DNA from: Manis javanica
Taxonomy: Eukaryota > Chordata > Mammalia > Pholidota > Manidae
DNA length: 64,000 bases
NCBI RefSeq assembly: GCF_040802235.1
Contig: NC_133163.1
Coordinates: 39,514,501 to 39,578,500, forward strand
Reading direction: 5' to 3'
Below are positions 1-13,980 of this stretch, one piece after another; positions within the stretch are counted from its first letter, which is position 1; each line of letters starts with the position of its first letter. The notes below the pieces were generated by a model that did no database searches, was not told where the DNA came from, and saw only the letters and a list, made by a program, of their open reading frames with translations. The position numbers and the translations under genes were made by a program.

Positions 1-220
1 ATGAGTTTAAAATGTACATTGCAGGGTGCATTGGAGTGGGTGCATTATTTTAAAACCATATAAATAATACAACGGGAAACCTGCACAGTGCTTCTCTTTC
101 TTTCACTTGTCTCAATATACAAATGGTTCTGTGGACCTGGGCTCTGGTTCATGGAATCAAAACATATTTAAACAGACAAAGTGGGGACATGGGGAAGGCA
201 GTATATACAGAGAAGACAAG

Positions 221-371
221 TAATGATTCTATAGCATCTTACTATGCTGATGGACAGTGACTGTAATGGAGTATGTGTGTGGGACTTTGTAATAGGGGGA
301 GTCTAGTAACCATAATGTTGTTCAAGTAACCGTACATTAACGATATCAAAATAAACAAAAAGGAAAAAAAA
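221..371 (+). mobile_element. 5'-truncated L1 (3' UTR end only)
   Basis: A short L1 3' end runs from TAATGATTCTATAGC to an A-rich tail. The 10-bp direct repeat AGAAGACAAG lies on both sides (211-220 and 372-381), which is the target-site duplication. The body aligns closely, on the opposite strand, with the L1 3' UTR of both full-length copies (copy 1 about 21237-21350): shared CTGATGGACAGT, GTAATG, a G-run, AGTAA.CATA and ACATTAA/AGATTAA. It ends in its own A-tail and carries no retroviral extension, so it shows the ordinary 3' end of this L1 lineage. Confidence 0.8.
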
Positions 372-479
372 AGAAGACAAGCAACTAGAAAGAGCCTAGA
401 GTTTGTTCTTCACATTCACCAAGAGGGTGCATTTAAATGAAAAGCATTTTGAAGTGTACTTAAAATTCTGTTTTGAACT

Positions 480-690
480 TATCTAATCAGAGATAAGTAT
501 AGTCATAAAGCCACTCTTCCTCCACAATTCTGCTCCCCTTATCTCCATGCATTGTTCTTATCTCCTTCCAGTCTCTGCTACTGACAATAGATTATCTTTG
601 TTTAGAGATGCCAATTGTTTTCAAACTCTTTTAAATAATTGCTTTGGAACAAGGTGTGCAAATGAGGCTTAAGATAATTACAGCTCCATT
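480..690. promoter_or_regulatory. GATA-motif cluster upstream of SIX1
   Basis: Five AGATAA/TTATCT cores lie within about 190 bp: 491-496, 539-544, 558-563, 592-597 and 672-677. AT-rich homeobox-type cores (TAAATAATTG near 632, GATAATTA near 674) sit among them. There is no repeat signature. The density and the position about 1.5 kb before the SIX1 start suggest an enhancer; this is inference from motifs. Confidence 0.35.
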
Positions 691-798
691 TGTGCAGTTT
701 TACTAAGCATTCTCCCACATACACACAATAACAGATGATGGCACTGAAGTTGCAGAACATCTCTCATGCCCTGACAGTAAAATAGGCCAGCATTGCTA

Positions 799-802
799 CA
801 CA

Positions 803-857
<55 letters not shown>
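799..857. repeat. (CA)n microsatellite
   Basis: A nearly pure CA dinucleotide tract of about 59 bp with one CGCG interruption near its start. Likely length-polymorphic. Confidence 0.95.
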
Positions 858-861
<4 letters not shown>

Positions 862-1404
862 CCTATTTAATCTTCTTGGAGTCGCTGTCATCCTCACTTT
901 GAGGGCAGTGTCCCTCTCAGAGCAGGGCAAGGATTAGGTTACAACCGGACGATTATTGGAGCCGGACACAGTTTTATTTAATTTACACTCCATTCTGCGC
1001 CTTTCTTACGAGGTTTCCAAAGTATTTTTCCTATTGGCAAGTAAAGCTTCTCGGCATTCCTCGGTAGCACAGGTAAGCCTTGGAAAACACGACAGCTCAG
1101 ATGGGGAAACTGAGTCCAGAAGCCTATTAACTTAAACCATGGAACGTTGAGATACCAAATCACAAATGAGCCCTTGGAATCTTCATTTGCTCAACAACTG
1201 TGCTCTAAACAGCTCTTCGCGTGGTCCCCAAATGTCGCAGTCTTTTGAGAATGAGGGAAGCGCTATCCAGCTGGGAGTACTTGTGTCCTTTTGGAGGGCG
1301 GTGGGGGAGGGAGGAGAAGGGAGGAGGAAATTAGGTTTGGCTCCTGGAGCTGAAGTCAGCCCAGAGAGAAGCCACTCTCCCAGCGGCTGGAGACCGAGCC
1401 CTGG

Positions 1405-1500
1405 TCTGCTCTTGTATTATTTATTGAGTTCCATAAAAGCTATTCATCAATCCATTACTTATTCATTCCAACATTAAGGTAATTAAATATGAGCTCACCG
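1405..1500. promoter_or_regulatory. AT-rich putative conserved element before SIX1
   Basis: An AT-rich block in otherwise GC-rich 5' flank. It holds TTATTTATTGAG, CCATAAAAGC, several ATTA/TAAT cores and a CATTCC (TEAD-type) core at 1464-1469. It looks like a proximal regulatory element; only motifs support this. Confidence 0.3.
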
Positions 1501-1608
1501 GGAAAGGGCAAGTTGCAAGGGACAGGGACAGGGGTACGGAGGGAGAGGAGGGGTATTAGAAGGTCTAGGGTCATTGATTTGTGCAGAGGTGTGCGCCGCT
1601 GCCCCTAA

Positions 1609-5079
<3,471 letters not shown>

Positions 5080-6600
5080 ATAGGGAGGGACTGGGGCCTT
5101 GAAGCAGCAACTAGGGACACTTGTAAATAGAAATCAGAACATTTTTTGCAGCTTGTTTCTGGGGTTCTTTGCGCATAAAGGAATGGTGGACTTTCACAAA
5201 TATCTTTTTAAAACTCAAACCAACATCGATCTTTAGCTTAGTTGCCTTCTTCTCTCTGACTGTTTTCACTTTTGCATTTCTCCTCCCAGTATAAAGATCA
5301 GGAAAAAAAAACCCCAAACAAACAAAAGCACCCAGTCAACTAGTCTTGGTTCTGGGCAACCTATGTGCCTGCTTCAGTAGCTTTTCTTTTCTCTTTATTT
5401 CAGTGAATGGGAATTACAAATAAACTGGATTCTAATTATTTCCTTTTAATTTATGTAAAAATCTTTTGGGTAGAGGAAAAGGAAATGAAAGAGAGAGAGA
5501 GAAAACGAGAAGAGAAGTCAAAATAATGAAAATAACAGCCTCCAACCTGGGAGGAACTTGTTGTATTAAGGTGAATAGGAAAAATACAATCTTATAATTT
5601 TTTTTTGATGGGGAAAAGTTAAGTTTACATTTTTCATATTTAGTGTTAAACACTTTTATGTAGATTGAAATGAAAGAACAGTATTAGGGGGAAAAATCAA
5701 GTGCCTAAATGTCTTAATGCTCTCTATGTGAAGCAGTTAGAAGTAGAAGTGACCATTAGTAATTGCAACTATTTTTGTCAAATTTAGGGGGGATTTTTGG
5801 TTGTTTTCTTGGTTTTTTTATGGCAAACTTTGAAAATGTACCAATGTGAAAAAACACTTTCCTGAATGCCATACTTCTCATGCCCTCGAAGCTTTCGTAT
5901 CTGTAGCCTACTCCTACTAAGGATTTCTTCTGTTCCTAGTTTCTAGCGTGCAAAAATATGGGATAAATCGGGCAACCTGGTATTTGTTACTAAACCAGCA
6001 TGTGTTTTCAGGTTTCTTTTCTATTGTACCTAAACCGTCTAAATTAAAACTTAGTAGAACACCAGGAGTATGATTGTGTTTCTGAAAGGTGAGTTGTGTA
6101 TTGCTGTTCATTGGGCTCTTTTAAAAAGAAAAAGTAGTTTTCTTGCCTTCTTTAATGGTGATTATGAATTGCAGGGTATTTAGGAAGGCCATCACCTGAA
6201 TCAAAAGTGGTGACTGAGTTAATTATATGACAGAAAGAGTGAATTTAGCTTTGGGTTATTTATTTTTTCATTATTTAGATATGCAGTTTTGTTTACCACT
6301 AGCTCTTCTCCACAGCATTCATATGTTAACTCAGCTCTTTTGTATTAACAAGTTTATGACAAGACTGTGAAAGTAAAATAATTTATCTGCTTGGACGGGA
6401 AAAAAAAGGGAAATTGAACAAGGATAGCAACATTGTGAATAATCTGTAAAATGAAAAGCTGACCAGCAGGATAGCCCTTTGCAGTGCTGCAAGATAGTGT
6501 CCAGAAAAAAATCCCAGTAATGATGGAGGCTCCAGGCAAAAAGGATGTGTCTTTGTATATAGGTTTTAAAAGTAGTGAAACAAATGGCATTATTTATTAA
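5080..6600 (+). other. SIX1: SIX1 3' UTR (extent predicted)
   Basis: Non-repetitive AT-rich sequence after the stop codon. An AATAAA lies at 5419-5424 (about 340 nt of 3' UTR). A later ATTAAA near 6594, beside an AU-rich TTATTTATT, would give about 1.5 kb, closer to my recollection of the main mammalian SIX1 mRNA. Which signal is used cannot be decided here. No coding potential seen. Confidence 0.55.
5419..5424 (+). terminator. SIX1: AATAAA poly(A) signal candidate (proximal)
   Basis: Canonical AATAAA, 340 nt after the SIX1 stop, in CAAATAAACTGG. It may serve a short mRNA isoform. Confidence 0.4.
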
Positions 6601-7995
6601 AATTCTACTCAGGATAACAGGACTGGCTTGCTTGTGCTTTGTAAAATATTGCTCCCCAGAGAGAGCCTATTTATTTTCTGACATGACAGTTTTCATAATT
6701 CTGATTTTTCCCTATCTGTGTCACTATTAATATATAAATTTTCTTTCTCACTCTTTCCTATCTTTCCTGTCCTGATCTAGGAGACAAAGGTGGGAGAGCG
6801 ATTAAGACCTCACTATGAGTTTTTTTTTTTTTTTTTGTCGAATGGTTTTGACTAAGTTCAAGGGAGAAAGGGTCACTGTACTTAACTGTAGTCACTTTTA
6901 CTTATAAAGTCATTTTTCCCCTCAGTGATGGACAGATGTGCACACAGCCGCTCAGAGACCATCATTTGGACTGGGAGCTCAGGGTCCCAATCTCCCTTGT
7001 TAGTGTTTTGGATCATTAAGTCGGTGTTTATTTAAGTCACTAGGGTGTTTATTCTCCACGTCTTGGGCCACGGAGAAATGCCACCCTCTGCAGGAGGGGC
7101 TCTCACAGGGGATCTCTGCACATTCTTCACATTCACTCCCCAAAACAAACACCCTGCACAAAGATAGCTTTCAATGACCCTGACAGGCTTCAAAGGACAC
7201 CGCGGAAATCTCCCTGGAAAATAAGGAAGGGCCAATTACTTTAATTTCTTACATGCTCTCTCTTCCTACTCCGATAACCACCCCCCACTCTTGGAGCTCT
7301 GCTTAGTATAATTTTAGACCTTGGAAGTTCTGTCTCTGGGCGCTCCGGCCCACTTCCTGCTTCCTCGGTTGGTGAATCTTGGAAATGTCTGCAGATCTGG
7401 TGAGGAGCAGAGCTGTCGGTTCTGTAAAAGCCCCTGTGATTACGGCTTGTAAACTTGTTAAAAGGACAATTTTCTGTCACAGCCATAAACCCTTTGTAAA
7501 ATCCCTGGCACCCGATCTAGAGCGTGCATATTCCAGATGTGTTTAATAAGAAATTGCACAATATGCCTCCCTCTGCCGCCCTCGGCTCGTCTGGCTAAAC
7601 TAGGGACAAGCAGAAGGCGAGAAAGCTGGATATTGCTTTGAATTTTCTTGGCAATCATTTAAGAGCGATCATTAGGGGGAACTAACCATATTTTTTTTTC
7701 CTCGAGGAACTCTTTGAGGACCAGCTGTAAAGGGACCTCCAATTTACCTTCTCTGCAATGCAGTTTGACTCAAAAGCTACTTTTACTTTCTCCTCTACAG
7801 ATTTCATAACTTTACCAAGTAAGGAACAACGGCTTATAAATAGTTTTTAGGAGGAAACCTGACAGCATTTTGCCTAGTAAAATGAAAAAAAATACTAGGG
7901 TAATTTTTTTCTTTTTAAATCTGAATATATGACAGTTCGGGTCCTGACTACCTGCTTGACTTGATCTCTTAACTGAGAATGAAACTGCCTAAAAA
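6600..7995. promoter_or_regulatory. Unique downstream DNA, putative conserved enhancer block
   Basis: No repeats apart from a poly-T at about 6821-6837. The stretch 7000-7700 has the look of constrained noncoding DNA: dense AT-rich cores (GGCCAATTACTTTAATTTC near 7228, TTTAATAAGAAATTGC near 7540), CATATTCC near 7527 (TEAD/SRF-like) and CCATATTTTT near 7687. Its distance from SIX1 (2-3 kb downstream) fits a regulatory role. Conservation itself cannot be measured here. Confidence 0.35.
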
Positions 7996-9330
7996 CTAGA
8001 GTCCAAAGGCCTTGGCTGGCGGTTCCCGAGGCTCTGGTTTAGCAGTAGGCACCCAAGAGTCCCCAGAGCCCCATGAGCTGCGGGCAGGGAGAAAGGCACT
8101 GCAGGGGCCGGGCTCTGCCGGTCTTGAACCTTGGTCTTGGCCCCGAGCTGAAGTGGAAGCTACCAGGAAGAGGCAGTAGCATTGGCGCTTAGGAGCGAAC
8201 TCCCAGTTTGCGGAGCAATGACCCTTGTCACGCCGCTCTCCCCGCAGACTGAGGGCCAGTCGGATACCTGGCCCTGAACCCGGGCGGAGCGGCCCTTCCT
8301 CTGTTCTGCTACAGCCAGCGCGGTCGTGGCGTTTGCGGTTGAAGGGGGCTTCACTTCTACCACCTCCCCCTGCCTGGAGGTCTTTGGTAAAGTGCGCATG
8401 CAGAACTCCCGCAGACTCCGGAGGCCATTCGTGCCACTGCCCTCCCGAGGCGCGGAGAGGCAAGGAGGAGAAGGGCGCGGCTGCCTCTCCTTCCCGCACC
8501 TGCGCGGCCTCTTCTTCATCAGTTCAGAGAATCGCGTGTCCCGGGGGCCCGCATCCCAAAGCAGCTCCAGCCGCCGGGCCCGGGGAGCCCCTGGGAGCAC
8601 AGGTTGCGAGGCTGGCCACTAGGGCCCAGACAATGGAGGAGGCCGCGGCCTGAGCATCGTGGGACAACGTTGTCGTGTTGGGCACCCCGGAGCCACCTGG
8701 CAGGCCCAAGTCCGGGTCTCCCTCTTCGAGTCTTAAGTTGTAGACGAGGCATGTGCGCGGGGCTCGGGCCGCAGGTGTGAGCTCTGGTTGTCCGACACCG
8801 CGCTTTGGGGCCAGAGCCGCCGTCTCAGGCTTCGGAGCCTGGTCGGAAGGCGGCCTAGGTCCTGCGCCCATTGCCGGCTGCCCTTCCTGCTTCAGATACA
8901 GCACATCTTTGCTTCCTGCGGCCTCCGCCTTGCCTGTTGGACCTGGGCTTCTCACCCGCTCCCTTGGCGGCGTCACAGAGAGGGAGCCCCTTCCCGAGCT
9001 GTTGTTAGAACTTCAACAACCGAGAAGAGCGGCCCTGGTTTCTGGAGTCTCGGGTAGGACAGGGCGGCAGCTCTTCTTCTTTGGTGGTGCCCGGTCGGAT
9101 GTTTTGCTATTGTCCCGTGGCCTTGGGTCGAGCATCAACCTCTTCCCCACGCATGGACCTCGGGGCCCCAGCAGGAAGGCTCTGGCGGCCGCCCGCAGAG
9201 CGTTCTGGAGGGGGTCGGGGGTCGGGCGGGCTGTAGAGGTTCACATTCTGCCCCTCTTTGGTGGGGTAGGTAACGATTGACAGGGACAGGTGGGTCAGGG
9301 TTAAGGTGAGGAGAGTCTCGAGTGGCCCAC
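7996..9330. other. CpG island 3 kb downstream of SIX1
   Basis: About 1.3 kb of GC-rich, CpG-containing DNA with no recognised gene. Long overlapping open frames occur on both strands, as expected from composition. None shows a known domain or repeat-free homology I can name. It could be the promoter of an unannotated noncoding RNA or a Polycomb-type island of the SIX1 locus. Confidence 0.6.
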
Positions 9331-12300
9331 GCGCTCTCTCTACCCCATTTCTCCTTTTTCTGAGCTCTCTTCAGAAGTGGAACCTTTAATCTTCTCCCAT
9401 ATTGCCTCCTACAGCCGCCAAAGCCAGTGAAACTAGTGTCTGTGCCCATTTCGCCCCCAGGGGCAAGTAGCATTAAAGGTGCAAGAGAGCTCAGTCCTTT
9501 AGCCCTGCGGGCATGCTCTGAAACTTCATTGGGGACTTCTGAGCCCCTCAGAGTGGTAGTATATCCCTCCTCCAGTCTGACTGAATCCAATAACTCCACC
9601 TGGACAGCCAGGACAAAAAGAGCCAAAATCGTGGGCGAATTGTTGGCTTATCGTTTACCCAGAAAAAGCGCTGCCTTGGAAAGGCCGCGTTTTCTACAGT
9701 GTTTTAAACGGAGTATACACACACAACTTCGTTCCAGCTGATGAAATTGGAAACCTGTTCTCCCACTGAGGATGACAATCAGTGTTTTAGACACTGGTCC
9801 TTTCAGACAGTGAGGAACAACACTGCAGTAGCGTTTAAAAACAAAGAGAAAGACTGCTTGAGGCGCGTGGACACCCACCTGGCCCCTTCCCCAATCTGAA
9901 TTTCAGCTTCACTCCTTTTAACTTGCTAATGAACAGCTGAGACCCCAGTTCTCAGCAGGTGGAGCACAACCACCTTAAGGTTTGCTCCCCTCTGTTGCTT
10001 TGCTACCTGAAGTCTTATTTCCTATCTTTCCTTTTGGAAAAGCACTCACTGTTTTCCTTTTCCATAACACTAAAATTTTCTTAAAATCACAACCCCCACC
10101 CCATGATTAAACAGGAAAATGTGGAAAGAAAACCCTAACAAAAGCAAACAAAAAACCAAAAACCCAAATCATTTTATCTTTGAAAGAGAAAAAAGATTAA
10201 CTTCAGATTTAACACACACTTGAGTGTACCAGAAGCGGCTATCCAATTGTAATGAGAATATAATTAGGTGATAATGACTGCTCTCCCTTCTCTGCCATTA
10301 ACTGTGATTAAAAAGACAGGTAAGTGAAAAGATTCTAGCCTTTTACTTACTTTAGTAAAGAGTCATGGGAGTAGGTAAACAGCTCCTTGATCTGGTCCCC
10401 TGTCCTTCCCACCCTCCCTAACTCAGAAGACAAATCCTTTATGGGACAACTAAGCAGATCCAAATAGAAATACTCATGGATTAACACAAGGCAAATATAT
10501 TTTAATATACTATTTATTTTAATTTAGGATTTAAAATTGATTATGGCTTTTTAAATGCCATGGTTTATTTATAATAGATACATTTGGGAAGGAGGTGGTT
10601 CAGGCCTTGAGCTGATAGGTATGTGGGGTCTTGAAAGAACAGTCCTAGATTACATACTTTTGAGACAGGCCTTTAAATTGTTTTAGGACAATAATAAAAA
10701 CATCCTTTAATATTTCATAGAGCTAGTCAGTCAGCATCCCTAATACAAATTCTGCAGATTCTAGCCAGCAAGCCCATAAAACCAACTTTCTAGGTGTTCT
10801 TTACATTAAGCGTTTTCATGCACTCAAGTACTCTTCTTTTCTTCTTCCTTAAGGTATGGCTTTAGCTGCTTTGCAACACTTCAATTTTTATTTGAGTTAC
10901 CAGTTATCCAAATGATCTAACTGCAAGGAAAGGCAATGGGGCTGTGAATAAACAAGAAACCAAATTAAACCCACATAACTGTGACATCTTTAGTTGATCC
11001 TCACACAGATATTAAATTTAAACTGTAAGCATCAGTATGCAGTAATGTTTTCCTTAAGTTTTGCAGCTTTTTTTGGTGTGTGATAGTGGTGTAGTTGGTA
11101 GAGGAGAAAAGAAACGTACAGTGCTTGTACTGAAAATACACATTTTGAGGATGAGGTCACAGTCTGCACTACCTTACAAAAGGCAACTTTACCTCTAAGT
11201 CAAGGAGGTAGCAAGGAAGAAGCATTAGCTTTGTATTTATTTAGAATGCCATGAATATGAAGGGAGGTAACAAGCTTTAAAAAGATTAAGCTGGATAGTC
11301 AATGTGTCTTAGTATCTATGAAGTGAAAAGAACATTTAAACAATTGAAGCCTTGTCTCCAGATATTGTGGCGAATATTTTCTATGCATTGCTGATGCTAT
11401 ATAAACATAGCATGCTTCCTCCTAAAGTCAAGTTCTTGATTTTAATTGAAGAATAATATTGCTCAGGGCTTTACCTCCGAGTACAAATAGCTAATCTAAG
11501 AGAATCAGTTCTGGGAATCTGGAACCAATGGCTGTTTTTAAATAAACAGACAAAATCTTCATAAAGAAAGCCAGAAAGATTGTTTTACAATCGGTATATG
11601 CCAACTTATCATACAAAAAAAAATTCTTTATGGAAAAACTAAAAGGCCAAATGACAATGCAGGCCATTTACCATACTTCTGTTTTAAAAATATCAATCTG
11701 ATTTAAGGCTCCCAATCTATCCTGGCTGACTTCTACATCATTAATATATCTTAGAAACAGATCTGTATACATTTCCTGTTTCCCTCTTATTTTTATTTTC
11801 TAGGAAATATATAGGAAAAATAAAAGTAGAAAAAATTGGAAATATATGGTTTAAAACTTGTATTATAATATTTAACAAGTAGCAATTAAATGGTAGCCAC
11901 ACAATAAAGAATGCCCGTGTGCTACCCTTTCTGCTTTTGTTCAACTAAGGCAAGAGCCAATTAAAAAAAATTACTTGTGAATTCAGTTAGGAATGAAATG
12001 AATGGGGGAAATTTTGAAATCGTTTGGATTTTCTAATGCAGGGCCCACTATGGATGTTCAACAAGGTTGACTTAGGGAGGAGTCTGGGGGAAAGGAAACA
12101 CCTATTTACAGAAATTTCTTAACGGCTCCTGTTAGGGTAGAGGTTTTCCTTTTACTGGGATCAAGCCCAGCTGCGTTGACATCCCAGCAGGAAGGAAATG
12201 TCAGTCTGCCTAAATTCAGAGACTACACCTGGGGTTCCTTTCATTAGGTAGAATCAGGTGACAGGAAGATGCCCCACTCTCCCCTGGTTCCCCTTGTTCC

Positions 12301-12559
12301 AAGTCTCACTAAAGATGGGAACCCCACAAACTAAGAAACTGCAAAGTAGAGCAGAATGTAAATTCGTTCCCTTCTACTCTCATTCGAGTCTTTTGGTGTG
12401 AATGTATGTGTTGGGTTTTCTGAAAATGTATTTCATGTTCCCCTGGGCGACAAGAAAGAGTTAATTTGTTTTCTGACAGGTTTCACACTGTGGGCAGGTC
12501 TGCCAAAAAGAAGAGGAAACAGAGAACAGCCCGATGATTAATTCTACCTGTTTTTCCCA
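9331..12559. other. Unique AT-rich intergenic DNA
   Basis: No gene, RNA or clear transposable element recognised. It contains the homeobox-motif block at 10205-10345 and an E-box-bearing block at 12430-12600, listed separately. Sequence complexity is high and repeats are nearly absent, unusual for mammalian intergenic DNA and typical of regulatory territory round developmental genes. Confidence 0.6.
10205..10345. promoter_or_regulatory. Homeobox-motif-rich block
   Basis: Within 140 bp: CACTTGAG (NKX-like) near 10218, CCAATTGTAATG, ATATAATTAGG, GATAATGA, CCATTAACTG, GTGATTAAAA and TAAGTGAAAA. The density of TAAT/ATTA cores and absence of repeats suggest a developmental enhancer. Confidence 0.35.
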
Positions 12560-12600
12560 TGAGCGATCACCTGCTCCAGGGGTCATGAATAGCAGGTAGC
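12430..12600. promoter_or_regulatory. E-box-bearing unique block
   Basis: Contains CACCTG (12568-12573) and two further E-box-like half-matches (CTACCTG near 12545, GCAGGTAG near 12592) next to TGATTAATTC and GAGTTAATTTG. SIX1 works with E-box factors in muscle and sensory tissue, so this is a plausible enhancer; support is by motif only. Confidence 0.25.
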
Positions 12601-13720
12601 TCTACCTCTCCAGGGCTCTGAGAGCTTCGTTTGTTTGGTGACAGCTGAGTGACAAGGCCTGAAACCCGAGCCCGTCACCCGGCCTGATGGGGGGATAAAA
12701 ACCCTGGATGTTCCCTCAAACATTTCAGGAAATGAAAGTTGTAACGCGATCCCTCTTGCGCCCACATCTCCTCCAGCAAACACAAAAGCTCAAAGAAGCC
12801 TTCTCGGATTGAATTCGGCCTGGAGTTGATGGAGGGAAAGCGGAGCCCGGCGCAGGATGGGGGAGGAGAAGGGAGAGGGTTGGGGCTGCGGCTGGCAGGC
12901 TTTCTCAACCAGTGAAGAGGGGAGAGAGGGGAGAGAGCTGGGCGCGAGAGGCCGGGGTGCCCCTCAGGGCGGGCTTCCACGCCGCGTCCCAAGCTTCCTG
13001 TGCCTCAAGGCGGCGTGGGCCGCCGCCGCCGCCGCCACGGTTACGTCTGTCTTCAGTCAACCCGAGGTGGGAAGGAAAACCCGCGGCCTCAGGCCTTCCG
13101 CCAACAGACCCCTGCGGAGCAGCGCGGCCTCTGCACAGGGCCTAGAGCCCCCGCGGGCCACGGCGCAGGCCCAGGCCCAGTCTTCGAGCACACGACCGCC
13201 TGGGTGGAGGCTCCGGGACCCCGAGCCAGCCCTTGGGCGGAGGTGTGCCTCCCGACCCCGCCCTGAGCCTGCGCTGGGTGAGCGGCCGGATCCCGAGGCC
13301 CAGCGGCGACGACGCGCCCTCGCGCTCGGCCGCCCCCATCAGTCAGCAGCACCCATCTGTCTCCCGGCCCCACCCGCGCTGGCAGGGAAGCTCCCCGCTG
13401 CCCCCGCTGCCCGCTGGGAGCTGGCGCGGGGAGTGAGGGTAAAGGGAGGAAGGGGAGCTGAGAAGCTGACGCTCCGACCCCCACGCAGCCAGCCATCCCC
13501 GGTCATACTGTTCTCTCACGCACCGCGCCCTGTGCCGGCGCAACCGCAAGGTTTTAAAAGGAAACCCAAGGCCCTTCAAGGCGAGCGAGTCTTGCTCCTT
13601 AACCCAGGCTGCTGCGACTGCTTTGTTCTTTCGCGGATTTTTCTTTTTCTTGCTCCATCAGTTCAGATAGCATTATCGGTCCCCATCTCTCTCCCCAACC
13701 TTCATGGGGTCTAGGTAGGT
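12560..13720. other. CpG island 8 kb downstream of SIX1
   Basis: GC-rich DNA, densest at 12840-13500, with a (GCC)n run at about 13019-13037. A 285-codon + strand frame crosses it but is low-complexity Pro/Arg/Ala sequence without a recognisable domain. A donor-like TAG|GTAGGT sits at about 13713. An unannotated promoter, possibly of a noncoding RNA, is the likeliest content. Confidence 0.6.
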
Positions 13721-13794
13721 GATTTTTCTTTCTTTTTTTTCTGAACGTAGAAACATGTTACCTAGAAAACTAACGAGGGAAGCAGAGTATTAAT

Positions 13795-13980
13795 GCATCG
13801 CCACAGATCCATCACTTGCAAATTGTGTAGACTTAGGCCAAGTTACCTAACGTTTCTGAGCCTCACCTTGGGAATATAGAAACTATGATATTTAAACACT
13901 GCAGGGATGCTTTGAAGCTGAATATTAAATGTAAAGTGCTTGGCACAATAAACATTTAATGAACAGTAGCTGTAATTATG
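13795..13980 (+). repeat. MIR SINE
   Basis: Shows the MIR core and tail order: GTGTAGACTTAGGCCAAGTT, ACCTAACGTTTCTGAGCCTC, then ATGTAAAGTGCTTGGCACA and AATAAACATTTAATGAAC. Degenerate, as expected of an ancient tRNA-derived SINE. Confidence 0.8.

Noticed and set aside
8225-9280. Several 100-170 codon frames in the downstream CpG island
   Set aside because: Mutually overlapping on both strands, no recognisable domain.
12857-13714. 285-codon + strand open frame in a CpG island
   Set aside because: GC-rich composition opens long frames on both strands here; no domain and Pro/Arg/Ala bias.
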